The notes under the pieces were generated by a model. The model was not told the DNA's origin, did not search any database, and saw only the letters and a list, made by a program, of their open reading frames with translations. Shown here piece after piece: positions 1 to 6,593 of a DNA stretch of 6,709 nt (position 1 is the stretch's first letter; each line of letters starts with the position of its first letter). A program made the position numbers and the translations under genes. The stretch is from Oscillospiraceae bacterium (lineage in GTDB: Bacteria; Bacillota; Clostridia; Oscillospirales; Acutalibacteraceae): positions 1-6,709 of the forward strand of contig JAQXHW010000185.1 in the NCBI GenBank assembly GCA_029007475.1, given 5' to 3'.

Positions 1-836
1 AAATGGCCCATAACAAGAGATACAAGCAGGCAGCCGCCTGTGGTAGTGAGAGAGAAGCTGCCGATTTTAAGTAGACCGATAAAGATACCTATAACAGCCG
101 CTAAAGCAAACATACCGATGCCGAACTCGTCAATATGGATAAGTTTGCCCTCGTACTTTTTCTTAGTGTTTTCTTCGGCAATTTCCGTGAGCTTTTTGCG
201 CTCAGCATCCATGTTAGCCTTTGTGAGCTTAGGCATAAGCTGAACGAAGAGAACAACACCGATTACACCGAACAGATAAGCTATACCGTAGCCGGTAACT
301 ACCGTTCCCGATAAAGCACCTGCGGTCTCTCTTGCCGCTGTAAAAGCAGGAGTTGAGGTGAGAGCACCTGAAAGGAGACCTACTACCATAGCTGTAAGGT
401 TATCGTAATTCTGCTCTCCTGTGAGTCTGCCGATACCGATACAGCCTGCAGCTACAAGGCCGCCTGTAATAATAATTATAAGACCTAAGAGGACATAGGA
501 CTTAAAGTTTCTCTTGAGATTTGAGAAAAACTTGGGGCCTGCGATAAAGCCTACAGAGGTTACAAAGAGCACAAGACCGATATTATCAACAATCTTGAGA
601 GCCTCGGTTGCATAGTCAACCTTTACCCCACCATCTTCCACGACAAGCTGTGCTACCAAGGGGTCGTAGAGGAAGCAGCCGAAAAGGATTGCAATAACAA
701 ATACTCCTGCTGTACCAAGGGAAATTCCTTTAATTGTAATTCTGCCTAAGGCATAGCCTACTGCGGCAATAGCAAAAAGACAGAACATTAAAAATGAAAC
801 TTGAGTGATAGAAATAGCTCCGCCGAATAGATGCAT
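1..836 (-). CDS. AspT/AAEx-type transporter with YidE/YbjL duplication, N-terminal 278 residues (partial); possible succinate exporter
   Basis: The reading frame is open from the ATG at 836 to the left edge. AGGAGGA lies 7 nt upstream and overlaps the stop of the flavoprotein gene (TAAGGAGG), so the two are surely co-transcribed. The protein is very hydrophobic. Visible segments lie roughly at 8-31, 42-57, 84-101, 113-135, 146-164, 178-200, 238-257 and 263-278. Family landmarks include GISLGTAGVFVIAILFG (37-53), NIGLVLFVTSVGFIAGPKFF (85-104), GLLSGALTSTPAFTAA (153-168) and GYGIAYLFGVIGVVLF (182-197). The second repeat opens at SFSLTTTGG (260-268) and mirrors the first at SLGTAG. This superfamily includes the aspartate:alanine antiporter AspT and the succinate exporter SucE of Corynebacterium. 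The loop between the repeats is only about 40 residues, too short for the two TrkA_C domains found in AspT. The position after a fumarate reductase suggests succinate export or fumarate/succinate exchange; the substrate is inference. Confidence 0.85.
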   Translation of the reverse strand, partial: MHLFGGAISITQVSFLMFCLFAIAAVGYALGRITIKGISLGTAGVFVIAILFGCFLYDPLVAQLVVEDGGVKVDYATEALKIVDNIGLVLFVTSVGFIAGPKFFSNLKRNFKSYVLLGLIIIITGGLVAAGCIGIGRLTGEQNYDNLTAMVVGLLSGALTSTPAFTAARETAGALSGTVVTGYGIAYLFGVIGVVLFVQLMPKLTKANMDAERKKLTEIAEENTKKKYEGKLIHIDEFGIGMFALAAVIGIFIGLLKIGSFSLTTTGGCLLVSLVMGH

Positions 837-849
837 ATACTAATCCTCC

Positions 850-2454
850 TTAGATGCTTGTCTGATTAGTATAGTTAGGAAGCAGCTTGGGAGAAACCGT
901 ATCGGTTTCAATTCCTGCGCCTGCGATTTCACTTTCAAACTTCTCAATATGAGAGAGTGTGAGCTTTCCTACCTCTGTATTAGCGGCAACTGCGGCGGCG
1001 TTTTTGCCGGCGCTTCTGCCGAATACGATAATATCAAGGAGAGAGTTACCCATGAGGCGGTTTTTGCCGTGGATTCCTCCTACTGCTTCACCTGCAACAA
1101 AGAGATTATCAACGCAGGTAGACATACAGTTATCGTTAATATCAAGACCGCCGTTCTGATAATGGAGAGTGGGATATACGAGGATTGGCTCCTTGCGGAT
1201 ATCAATTCCGTACTGACCGAACATTCTCATCATAGCAGGAATTCTTGCTTCAATAGTACCCTCGCCGCCGATTGCTTCAATCATGGGAGTATCAAGCCAA
1301 ACAGCCTTGCCGTTGCCTGTGTCAACACCGTTTTCACGGGTAGAACACTCACGGATAATTGAAGCGGCAGTAACGTCACGGGTTTCGAGAGGATGCATAA
1401 ATACCTCACCGTTTACGTTAACAAGCTTTGCTCCTAAGGAACGTACTTTCTCGGTAACAAGCGCACCAAAAATCTGTACGGGATAAGCGGCTCCTGTGGG
1501 ATGATACTGCAAGGTCTCGGCATAGAGGAGCTTTGCTCCTACTCTGTAACCTAAGACAAGGCCGTCGGCTGTTGCGCCGTAGTGGTTGGAGGTGGGGAAA
1601 CCCTGATAGTGCATACGGCCTGCTCCGCCTGTTGCGATAATAACAGTCTTTGCCTTAGCTACCATGAGGTCGCCTGTTTCCATATTCATAAGAACAGCAC
1701 CTGCGGCCTTGCCCTTATCGTCAAGGATAAGCTCGATAGCCGCTGTGAAATCTACAACTTGGATATCACGGTTCAAAACTTCATCGCGGAGAGTACGCAT
1801 AATCTCGGCACCGGAGTAGTCCTTTGCCGCATGCATACGCTTTCTTGAAGTACCGCCGCCGTGGGTGGTAATCATAGTGCCGTTTTCGTCTTTATCAAAC
1901 TCAACACCTAACTCGTTGAGCCACTGAATAGCCTCGGGAGCATCGCAAACGAGCTTTCTGAGAAGCTCTCTCTTTGCGGCATAGTGACCGCCGCCGAATG
2001 CGTCAACAAAATGAATAGCGGGAGAGTCGTTGGGCTTATCTGCTGCCTGAATTCCGCCCTCTGCCATCATTGTATTGGCATCTCCCATACGGAGCTCTGT
2101 AACGAGAAGTACGTCAGCTCCTGCTTCGTTTGCTTCGATAGCCGCGGATGCACCGGCACCGCCGCCGCCGATTACAAGAACGTCGGCAACGTAATCGGGA
2201 TTTTCTAAATCTACATCCTCAGGGGTGATTCTGCTGTGAGCCTGTAAAATCTCAGCAAGCTCAGTAGGCACCATATCGCCCTTGTTAGGACCGATTTTCA
2301 GCTCTCTGAACTCATCCTTTTTATAGTCGGGATGATACTGTGCGAGGAGTGCTTCCTTCTGCTCAGCAGTCATTCTCTGAGGCTCTAAAGCTATATTTTT
2401 TTCTCTTGCGGCTTCAACTAATTTAATTGAATTCTGAAATTCCTGTGAATACAT
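850..2454 (-). CDS. Soluble fumarate reductase/succinate dehydrogenase-type flavoprotein (TfrA/FrdA-like)
   Basis: This 534-aa FAD protein probably reduces fumarate to succinate in the cytoplasm. An N-terminal extension of about 88 residues precedes the Rossmann motif VLVIGGGGAGASAA (92-105). Further landmarks are MMAEGGIQA (129-137), ATGGAGR (274-280), YHPTG (317-321), TEKVR (334-338), TRD (358-360), HYQNGG (431-436), AGEAVGG (454-460) and GKNRLMGNSL (463-472). By comparison with E. coli FrdA as I recall it, His318, Glu335/Arg338, Arg359, His431 and Arg466 match the substrate-binding and proton-delivery residues. The histidine that binds FAD covalently in FrdA is replaced by Asn127, so FAD should be non-covalent, as in TfrA and L-aspartate oxidase. 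The usual C-terminal helical domain is reduced to about 50 residues ending in LLPNYTNQTSI. There are no membrane segments or Tat signal. The ATG at 2454 follows AAGGAGGG by 8 nt. L-aspartate oxidase is unlikely given the Fe-S partner and the absence of nadA/nadC. Another enoate as substrate cannot be excluded. Confidence 0.88.
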   Translation of the reverse strand: MYSQEFQNSIKLVEAAREKNIALEPQRMTAEQKEALLAQYHPDYKKDEFRELKIGPNKGDMVPTELAEILQAHSRITPEDVDLENPDYVADVLVIGGGGAGASAAIEANEAGADVLLVTELRMGDANTMMAEGGIQAADKPNDSPAIHFVDAFGGGHYAAKRELLRKLVCDAPEAIQWLNELGVEFDKDENGTMITTHGGGTSRKRMHAAKDYSGAEIMRTLRDEVLNRDIQVVDFTAAIELILDDKGKAAGAVLMNMETGDLMVAKAKTVIIATGGAGRMHYQGFPTSNHYGATADGLVLGYRVGAKLLYAETLQYHPTGAAYPVQIFGALVTEKVRSLGAKLVNVNGEVFMHPLETRDVTAASIIRECSTRENGVDTGNGKAVWLDTPMIEAIGGEGTIEARIPAMMRMFGQYGIDIRKEPILVYPTLHYQNGGLDINDNCMSTCVDNLFVAGEAVGGIHGKNRLMGNSLLDIIVFGRSAGKNAAAVAANTEVGKLTLSHIEKFESEIAGAGIETDTVSPKLLPNYTNQTSI

Positions 2455-2468
2455 AATATCTTCCCTCC

Positions 2469-3143
2469 TTACTTCTCGATTTCTCTTGTATTATAAAGCT
2501 CTTTTATCTCGTCAATGGGTTTATTCATAAGAGCCTCAATAAGTTCCTCGAATGTGCCGTCCTTAATCTCCTGTACCCTATCTTCAAGATGAGCGCTCTT
2601 GGGTGCTAAATACTTGCCGTTTATACGGCGGGCAAGCATTGCAACCTGAGGATGAGATATTCCTGCGGGACAACGTGAGGAGCATACTCCGCACATTACG
2701 CAGTCAAAGGACTCCTCAGCGCATTTCTCGAAATCACCGCGCTGTGCATAAGCTATGTACTGCATTACGTTAAGGCTCTGGGTACATGCCTTTGTGCAGG
2801 CATTACAGCCGATGCAGGAGTATATTTCGGGATAAAGCTGCATCATAACAGCTTCCTTTGTGTTTACCTTTTCGATGTCGTAAACCTGCTTAACCAGGGG
2901 AAAGAAAGGTAAGGTTGCAACATACATATTATCCTCAACCTTAGTCTGGCAGGCAAGGCAGGCCTTTAACTCCTGCTGTCCTTTTATTCTGTAAATTGTA
3001 GCACAGGCTCCGCAAAAACCGTTTCTGCAACCGCAGCCGCGTACAAGCTGATAGCCGGCATACTCCATGGCGGTCATGATTGTAAGATGGTCGGGAACTG
3101 TGTATTTCTTGCCGAACAAGAATATATTAACCGTATTTTCCAT
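2469..3143 (-). CDS. Fumarate reductase/succinate dehydrogenase-like (SdhB/TfrB/HdrC-like) iron-sulfur subunit
   Basis: This 224-aa protein should deliver electrons to the flavoprotein encoded next. Residues 1-75 form a [2Fe-2S] ferredoxin domain: CGCRNGFCGAC (37-47) gives Cys39, 44 and 47, and ACLACQT (61-67) supplies the fourth ligand, probably Cys65. Residues 105-175 carry two [4Fe-4S] motifs, CIGCNACTKAC (110-120) and CVMCGVCSSRCP (148-159), in the layout of HdrC and of the Fe-S subunits of thiol:fumarate reductase (TfrB). Unlike TfrB there is no C-terminal HdrB-type CCG domain. Both motifs have four cysteines, so a [3Fe-4S] centre of the respiratory SdhB/FrdB kind is not evident. The C-terminal 50 residues are charged and helical, without cysteine. 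The protein is soluble. The stop codon is part of TAAGGAGGG, so it overlaps the ribosome binding site of the flavoprotein gene, 14 nt upstream of that gene. The start at 3143 is chosen by its ribosome binding site. Confidence 0.87.
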   Translation of the reverse strand: MENTVNIFLFGKKYTVPDHLTIMTAMEYAGYQLVRGCGCRNGFCGACATIYRIKGQQELKACLACQTKVEDNMYVATLPFFPLVKQVYDIEKVNTKEAVMMQLYPEIYSCIGCNACTKACTQSLNVMQYIAYAQRGDFEKCAEESFDCVMCGVCSSRCPAGISHPQVAMLARRINGKYLAPKSAHLEDRVQEIKDGTFEELIEALMNKPIDEIKELYNTREIEK

Positions 3144-3325
3144 GTGTTTATCCTCCTCAGGCACACGCTTCCGAATTAAATTACAACTAATTTCGGATAA
3201 AGCCTGTGCCCGCTTATTAATATTATCGTAAATCGTCAAAATTCACTGCGTTATTGTTTCATAACCAAAAAACCTAAATAATGAATTTTTCAACATTCTT
3301 GCAAGTTGAGATTGGGAGCAATTGC
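3144..3325. other. 182-nt A/T-rich intergenic region between the Flx block and the fumarate reductase-like genes
   Basis: This is the only sizeable gap in the window. No GC-rich hairpin followed by a T-run is present on the minus strand, so I see no classical terminator. A T-run at 3265-3275 (minus strand GGTTTTTTGG) has no stem before it. A small dyad GTTAT-N6-ATAAC lies at 3250-3265 and could be an operator, but a 5-bp arm is expected often by chance. A TTGACG (3239-3234) and a GATAAT (3227-3222) occur on the minus strand but are only 6 nt apart, too close for a sigma-70 promoter. A reading frame starting at 3239 crosses part of the gap in frame with the next gene but lacks a ribosome binding site. 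A promoter or leader here is plausible from the spacing alone. Confidence 0.4.
3151..3158 (-). promoter_or_regulatory. Ribosome binding site that sets the start of the Fe-S subunit gene
   Basis: The minus strand reads GAGGAGGA, 7 nt before the ATG at 3143. This strong, well-placed site decides against the longer in-frame start at 3239, which would add 32 residues and place this purine-rich sequence inside the coding region. Confidence 0.8.
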
Positions 3326-4159
3326 TTAATATTCATCGGGTAGTTCGTCGAGCTCGTCCATGCGGAAAACAGGGCCGTCCTTGCATACATACTTCGAGCC
3401 TACGTTACATCTGCCGCACTTGCCCACACCGCACTTCATCCTCAGCTCCAGGGTTGTGAAAATCTGAGTTTTATCAAAACCTAAAGCTACAAGACCCTCA
3501 AGAGTGAACTTAATCATAATGGGAGGACCGCAGATAACGGCGGTTTTGTTGGTATCAAAGCCTAATTCCTTAACGTAATTGGGAACAAAGCCAACGTGAC
3601 CGTCCCAGCCCTCCTGGGGATTGTCAATAGTGAGGTGGACGTCTACGTTTGTGTCCTTTGTCCACTCGTCGATGATTTCCTGATAATCAAGCAAGTCATC
3701 CTTGGAGCGTGAACCGTAGACAATATCGATTTTACCGTAGTTTTCACGGTAGTGACGGCAGTAGTTAATAACGCTTCTAAGAGGTGCAAGACCTACGCCG
3801 CCTGCGATAAAGAGGAGGTTTTCTCCTTTGAAATCCTCATCAACAGGGAAAGGTTTTCCGTAGGGTCCGCGAAGGGTTAACTGCTGACCTACCTCAGCGG
3901 CATGGAGCCAATCGGTTACACAACCGCACTTTTTAATGGAGAACTCCATAAACTCGGTGTTTGTGGGAGAGGATGTAATGGAAAACATCGCCTCGCCTAC
4001 ACCGGGAATTGAAAGCATTGCACACTGACCGGGTCTATGGTCAAAGGGTTTTGCTCCCTCGGGAGTTACTACACGGAAGGTTTTAATATCGGGGGTATCA
4101 ATACGAATATCGGTAATGACGCCCACTACCGGGATTAAAGTATCATTTGCATTATACAT
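3326..4159 (-). CDS. flxA: FNR-like FAD/NAD(P)H oxidoreductase subunit with C-terminal [2Fe-2S] site (FlxA; AsrB/HydG family)
   Basis: This 277-aa flavoprotein should be the entry point for NAD(P)H electrons. An FAD-binding barrel comes first: RPGQ (42-45), MFSITSSP (58-65, the FAD-contacting motif) and LRGPYGKPFP (96-105). A nucleotide-binding domain follows, with FIAGGVGLAPLRS (117-129), DIVYGSRSKDDLLD (145-158) and ICGPPIM (209-215). The C-terminus has CGVGKCGRC plus a later cysteine (Cys243, 248, 251 and 259), the [2Fe-2S] pattern of PyrK, AsrB and sulfhydrogenase gamma. Length is normal for these families. It overlaps the HydB-like gene by 8 nt, so the two are probably made together and form an electron-transfer pair. 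It is the last gene of the tightly overlapping block, and a 182-nt gap follows. Sequence alone does not decide between NADH and NADPH; NADH is expected from characterised bacterial Flx-Hdr. AsrB of a sulfite reductase is the main alternative, but AsrC is absent and MvhD/HdrA neighbours argue for FlxA. Confidence 0.88.
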   Translation of the reverse strand: MYNANDTLIPVVGVITDIRIDTPDIKTFRVVTPEGAKPFDHRPGQCAMLSIPGVGEAMFSITSSPTNTEFMEFSIKKCGCVTDWLHAAEVGQQLTLRGPYGKPFPVDEDFKGENLLFIAGGVGLAPLRSVINYCRHYRENYGKIDIVYGSRSKDDLLDYQEIIDEWTKDTNVDVHLTIDNPQEGWDGHVGFVPNYVKELGFDTNKTAVICGPPIMIKFTLEGLVALGFDKTQIFTTLELRMKCGVGKCGRCNVGSKYVCKDGPVFRMDELDELPDEY

Positions 4160-5180
4160 TCTCACTACCTCCCAGAGCCTTCATTACTTTTACGATATTC
4201 ATTGAAATGGGACATTTTGAAAGGCATCTGCCACAGCCTACACAGCCGAATATTCCCTCGTTATTCTCAGGAAAATAAACGAGCTTGTGCATAAATCTCT
4301 GTCTGAATCTTTCTACCTGAGAGTTTCTGTTATTGCCGTGCGCCATTTTTGTAAAATCAGAATACATACAGGAATCCCAGCAGCGATAACGGATAACCTC
4401 TTTACCGGTGTTAAACTCCTTAATGTCGTAGCACTGACAGGTAGGACAAACAAAGGTACAGGTACCGCAGCCGAGACAGGCTTCGCTGAGAGGCGCCCAA
4501 AGGGGTGAATCAAAAAACTCCTTGGTTTTTCCGCCGCCGAATTTTTCGTTACCTAAACCTTTTAAGGGGAGTTTCTCGAAAACTTTTGCTGTTCTCGCTT
4601 TACCTGCTTCCACTTCTGTATTGTCACATTCCTCGGAAATTTCAGACAGCTTTTCTACAAGAGCCGCACCTTTTTCGGTTTTGGCTTCTAAGTATATTGC
4701 ATCTGCCTCACGCCAAAGCGTAATGTCACCAACGGGGTTTATCGGGTCAATATCAAAGGATGTGCAGAAACAGGTCTCTTGGGGTTTAGAACATGCCGCG
4801 GTAACAACTACTGCATGCTCACGGCGGTTTTTATAGAATGAGTCCACAGGCTCGGTGAGGAAAACTCTGTCGAGAATTTCAAAGCTCCTGACGTCACAGG
4901 CCTTTGCACCGAAGATAACAAAATCCTCATTCTCATCGCGGATATCAATGACCTCAATATTCTTGCCCTCAACCTTAAACTTCATAAGGTTCTCGGACTG
5001 AGGAAAGAAAAAATCCTTTGCGCTTCGCTCGGTATTAAGAGCATCAGACCAAAGGTCGCCCTCCTGCCACTTTTTATATTCAGTCTTGCCGTCGCTGCGC
5101 TTGACAGGTAAGTACACGGACATAGACTCGCTCAAAATCTCGAACATCTTGGGAAACTTATCACCTGTAATTTTAAGCAT
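4152..5180 (-). CDS. flxB: AsrA/HydB-like (anaerobic sulfite reductase A / sulfhydrogenase beta) iron-sulfur subunit, FlxB position
   Basis: This 342-aa protein looks like AsrA and the beta subunit of archaeal sulfhydrogenase. Those proteins carry Fe-S clusters and partner an FNR-like flavoprotein to move electrons from NAD(P)H. The N-terminal domain includes AKACDVRSFEIL (92-103) and a CFC pair (137/139). The family signature CLGCGTCTFVCPTCQCYDI (235-253) provides Cys235, 238, 241, 245, 248 and 250. It is followed by RYRCWDSC (264-271), an H-G-N/R-rich helix and YFPE (302-305). A second ferredoxin motif uses Cys313, 316, 319 and 323. The protein has no membrane segment or signal peptide. The ATG at 5180 has AGGAGGG 6 nt upstream, inside the end of the preceding gene. 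The FNR-like partner follows with an 8-nt overlap, the same pairing as asrA-asrB and hydB-hydG. Without a sirohaem AsrC subunit or a NiFe subunit nearby, the FlxB role is preferred. Confidence 0.85.
   Translation of the reverse strand: MLKITGDKFPKMFEILSESMSVYLPVKRSDGKTEYKKWQEGDLWSDALNTERSAKDFFFPQSENLMKFKVEGKNIEVIDIRDENEDFVIFGAKACDVRSFEILDRVFLTEPVDSFYKNRREHAVVVTAACSKPQETCFCTSFDIDPINPVGDITLWREADAIYLEAKTEKGAALVEKLSEISEECDNTEVEAGKARTAKVFEKLPLKGLGNEKFGGGKTKEFFDSPLWAPLSEACLGCGTCTFVCPTCQCYDIKEFNTGKEVIRYRCWDSCMYSDFTKMAHGNNRNSQVERFRQRFMHKLVYFPENNEGIFGCVGCGRCLSKCPISMNIVKVMKALGGSENV
4167..4173 (-). promoter_or_regulatory. Ribosome binding site that sets the start of the FNR-like gene
   Basis: The minus strand reads GGGAGGT, within the last codons of the preceding gene. 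It lies 7 nt before the ATG at 4159 but only 1 nt before an in-frame GTG at 4165. The ATG is therefore chosen, which removes two residues from the longest possible reading frame. Confidence 0.75.
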
Positions 5181-6171
5181 TGTTATCCCTCCTGTTCACT
5201 GCATCACAAGCCTCGATATCATCAAAGGTATAATCGACTAAGGGTGCGCGGGAGCCTTCCTCTGCGCCTGCCTGATAGTCGCCGTAAAACTCGTTAATAT
5301 CCTTAATGAACTTGCGGTTCAAAAGGTGGAGAGGAATATTCTGAGGACATACTCTTGAGCATTCACCGCAGTCGGTGCAACGACCTGCCACATGAAACGC
5401 TCTTATTATATGGAACATTTTTTCTTCAAACTCGTTAGTGGGGGCTTTATTCTCAACCGGTGACTGAGGATTATCAAAAACGCATTTTTCACAGGTGCAG
5501 GCAGGACATACGTCACGGCAAGCATTACAGCGAATACACTTTGAAAGCTCATTCTGCCAGAAAGCAAAGCGCTCGTCGGGAGTAAGAGCCTCGATTCTTG
5601 CAACCTCGTCAAAACGGTTAGAGTCAATTATCTCTCCGGTCTCTCCTAAAAGCTCGTCGTAGGCAACGTGCTTTTTGCTCTTGCAGTTAACACATCTTTC
5701 AGCTAAAACGTCAGCAGCATTTACTGCTTTTTTGTCCTCATCATAGAGAGTTGTAATAAGGAGGTTTTCTCCCTTAGGCTCAATCTCGACTATTCCCTCG
5801 CCTACCTGAGCCTTAATCTTGCTGATGTCAGCCATGCCCTCACAGGGGATAGCTACGGCAAAGACCTTTTCTCTGTCGAAGCGGTGCTCGGTGAGAAGCT
5901 GATTGAAGCTATATGTGTCACAGGGCTTTAGGAATACCAAAATCTTTCCCTCTGAGTTCTGAGTCTTGGAAACAAGATATTTAGAGAAATTGGCGCCGCA
6001 GAAATCGCTCCATACGAAATCTTTTTCCATTTCCTCGACTGTCTCGAATACAGCAGGAGTTACGTCATAATCGAACTCGCCGCGCTTCCAGCCCATTACA
6101 GAGGTAACTGTGCCGTTTGAAAGAAGGCTTGATGCTTTTTCTATTAGTGCTTCACGGGTTATTTTTTGCAT
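5173..6171 (-). CDS. flxC: AsrA/FrhB-like multi-cluster iron-sulfur protein, FlxC position of an Flx-Hdr cluster
   Basis: This 332-aa soluble protein is expected to relay electrons between FlxA and HdrA-FlxD. The N-terminal half contains LKPCDTYSF (residues 81-89), AIPCEG (107-112) and a C-x2-C pair at 160/163. These resemble the domain shared by AsrA, sulfhydrogenase beta and FrhB/FdhB proteins. The C-terminal third carries a first ferredoxin motif at Cys212, 215, 218 and 222, extra cysteines at 225, 227 and 230, and a second motif at Cys265, 268, 271 and 275. Two [4Fe-4S] clusters are therefore likely, and the additional cysteines may hold another. The ATG at 6171 is preceded by GGAGGA with a 6-nt spacer. 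The gene overlaps flxD by 13 nt and the next gene by 8 nt. It is a distant paralogue of the downstream gene: both have the K-x-C-D-x-x-S-F-x-x-L pattern and paired cluster motifs. The symbol rests on position beside flxD, not on a distinctive domain. Confidence 0.8.
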   Translation of the reverse strand: MQKITREALIEKASSLLSNGTVTSVMGWKRGEFDYDVTPAVFETVEEMEKDFVWSDFCGANFSKYLVSKTQNSEGKILVFLKPCDTYSFNQLLTEHRFDREKVFAVAIPCEGMADISKIKAQVGEGIVEIEPKGENLLITTLYDEDKKAVNAADVLAERCVNCKSKKHVAYDELLGETGEIIDSNRFDEVARIEALTPDERFAFWQNELSKCIRCNACRDVCPACTCEKCVFDNPQSPVENKAPTNEFEEKMFHIIRAFHVAGRCTDCGECSRVCPQNIPLHLLNRKFIKDINEFYGDYQAGAEEGSRAPLVDYTFDDIEACDAVNRRDNNA

Positions 6172-6593
6172 CTCAAATCCTCCAATCTCTTGTTTTCGCC
6201 TAAAGCCGCAACAGTTTCTACAAAATCGTTCATTGTAGCGGCGAATTTAGCACCCTCGGCGGCAGACACCCACTCAACGCGGGTTCTTTCGCGCTCAATG
6301 CCCAAATAATCAAGCATTGAGAAGAGAAGTGCCATACGGCGGCGTGTATAATAGTTGCCGGATGTATAGTGGCAGTCACCGGGATGACAGCCGCAGAGAA
6401 TTACTCCGTCTGCACCGCGTTGGAATGCTCTTAAAACAAACATGGGGTTTACTCGGCATGAGCAGGGTACGCGGATAATCTTTACATCGGCAGGATAATT
6501 CAAGCGGTTGTTGCCTGCAAGGTCAGCTCCTGCATAGGAGCACCAGTTACAGCAGAATGCAACAATCAAAGGTTTATATTCATTCATCGACAT
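6159..6593 (-). CDS. flxD: MvhD/FlxD-type hydrogenase iron-sulfur subunit ([2Fe-2S] electron-transfer protein)
   Basis: This 144-aa protein matches the MvhD/FrhD-delta family, the small subunit that carries electrons from a partner enzyme to the flavin of HdrA. Family hallmarks are all visible: FCCNWCSYAGADLAG (residues 13-27), VPCSCRVNP (42-50), GADGVILCGCHPGDCHY (60-76) and SAAEGAKFA (110-118). Cysteines at 14, 15, 18, 44, 46, 67, 69 and 74 supply the cluster ligands. The length is normal for the family. It follows hdrA directly with a 10-nt overlap, and its own 3' end overlaps the next gene by 13 nt and contains that gene's GGAGGA ribosome binding site. In Flx-Hdr clusters this position is FlxD; in methanogens the equivalent works with the MvhAG hydrogenase. 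No hydrogenase gene is present, but FNR-like flxA is, so the Flx assignment is preferred. Cys46 stands where I recall a Gly in many family members. Confidence 0.93.
   Translation of the reverse strand: MSMNEYKPLIVAFCCNWCSYAGADLAGNNRLNYPADVKIIRVPCSCRVNPMFVLRAFQRGADGVILCGCHPGDCHYTSGNYYTRRRMALLFSMLDYLGIERERTRVEWVSAAEGAKFAATMNDFVETVAALGENKRLEDLRCKK

Noticed and set aside
40..243. A plus-strand frame of 67 codons near the left edge.
   Set aside because: It is antisense to the transporter, whose minus-strand frame is continuous and matches a known family.
949..1362. A 137-codon plus-strand open frame, with other plus-strand frames at 1283-1486, 1582-1848 and 1984-2208.
   Set aside because: They lie opposite the highly conserved flavoprotein gene, have no plausible ribosome binding site that I can see, and their translations look like antisense shadows.
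850..2454. L-aspartate oxidase (NadB) as identity of the flavoprotein.
   Set aside because: NadB shares the fold, but this protein has a dedicated Fe-S partner gene, no nadA or nadC neighbour and a different N-terminus. Fumarate reductase fits better.
3144..3239. A 32-residue N-terminal extension of the Fe-S subunit, starting at an ATG at 3239.
   Set aside because: There is no ribosome binding site before it, the extension has no family resemblance, and a strong GAGGAGGA lies 7 nt before the internal ATG at 3143.
3222..3239. TTGACG and GATAAT on the minus strand as a promoter.
   Set aside because: The spacer is only 6 nt, far below the 16-18 nt needed.
3250..3265. GTTAT-N6-ATAAC dyad as a Rex (NADH-sensing) operator.
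   Set aside because: It does not fit the TTGTTAA-N4-TTAACAA pattern I know for Rex, and 5-bp arms are common by chance in A/T-rich DNA.
3326..5180. Anaerobic sulfite reductase AsrAB or sulfhydrogenase beta/gamma.
   Set aside because: The folds match, but no sirohaem AsrC or NiFe hydrogenase subunits are present, while MvhD and HdrA adjoin, so the Flx-Hdr context is preferred.
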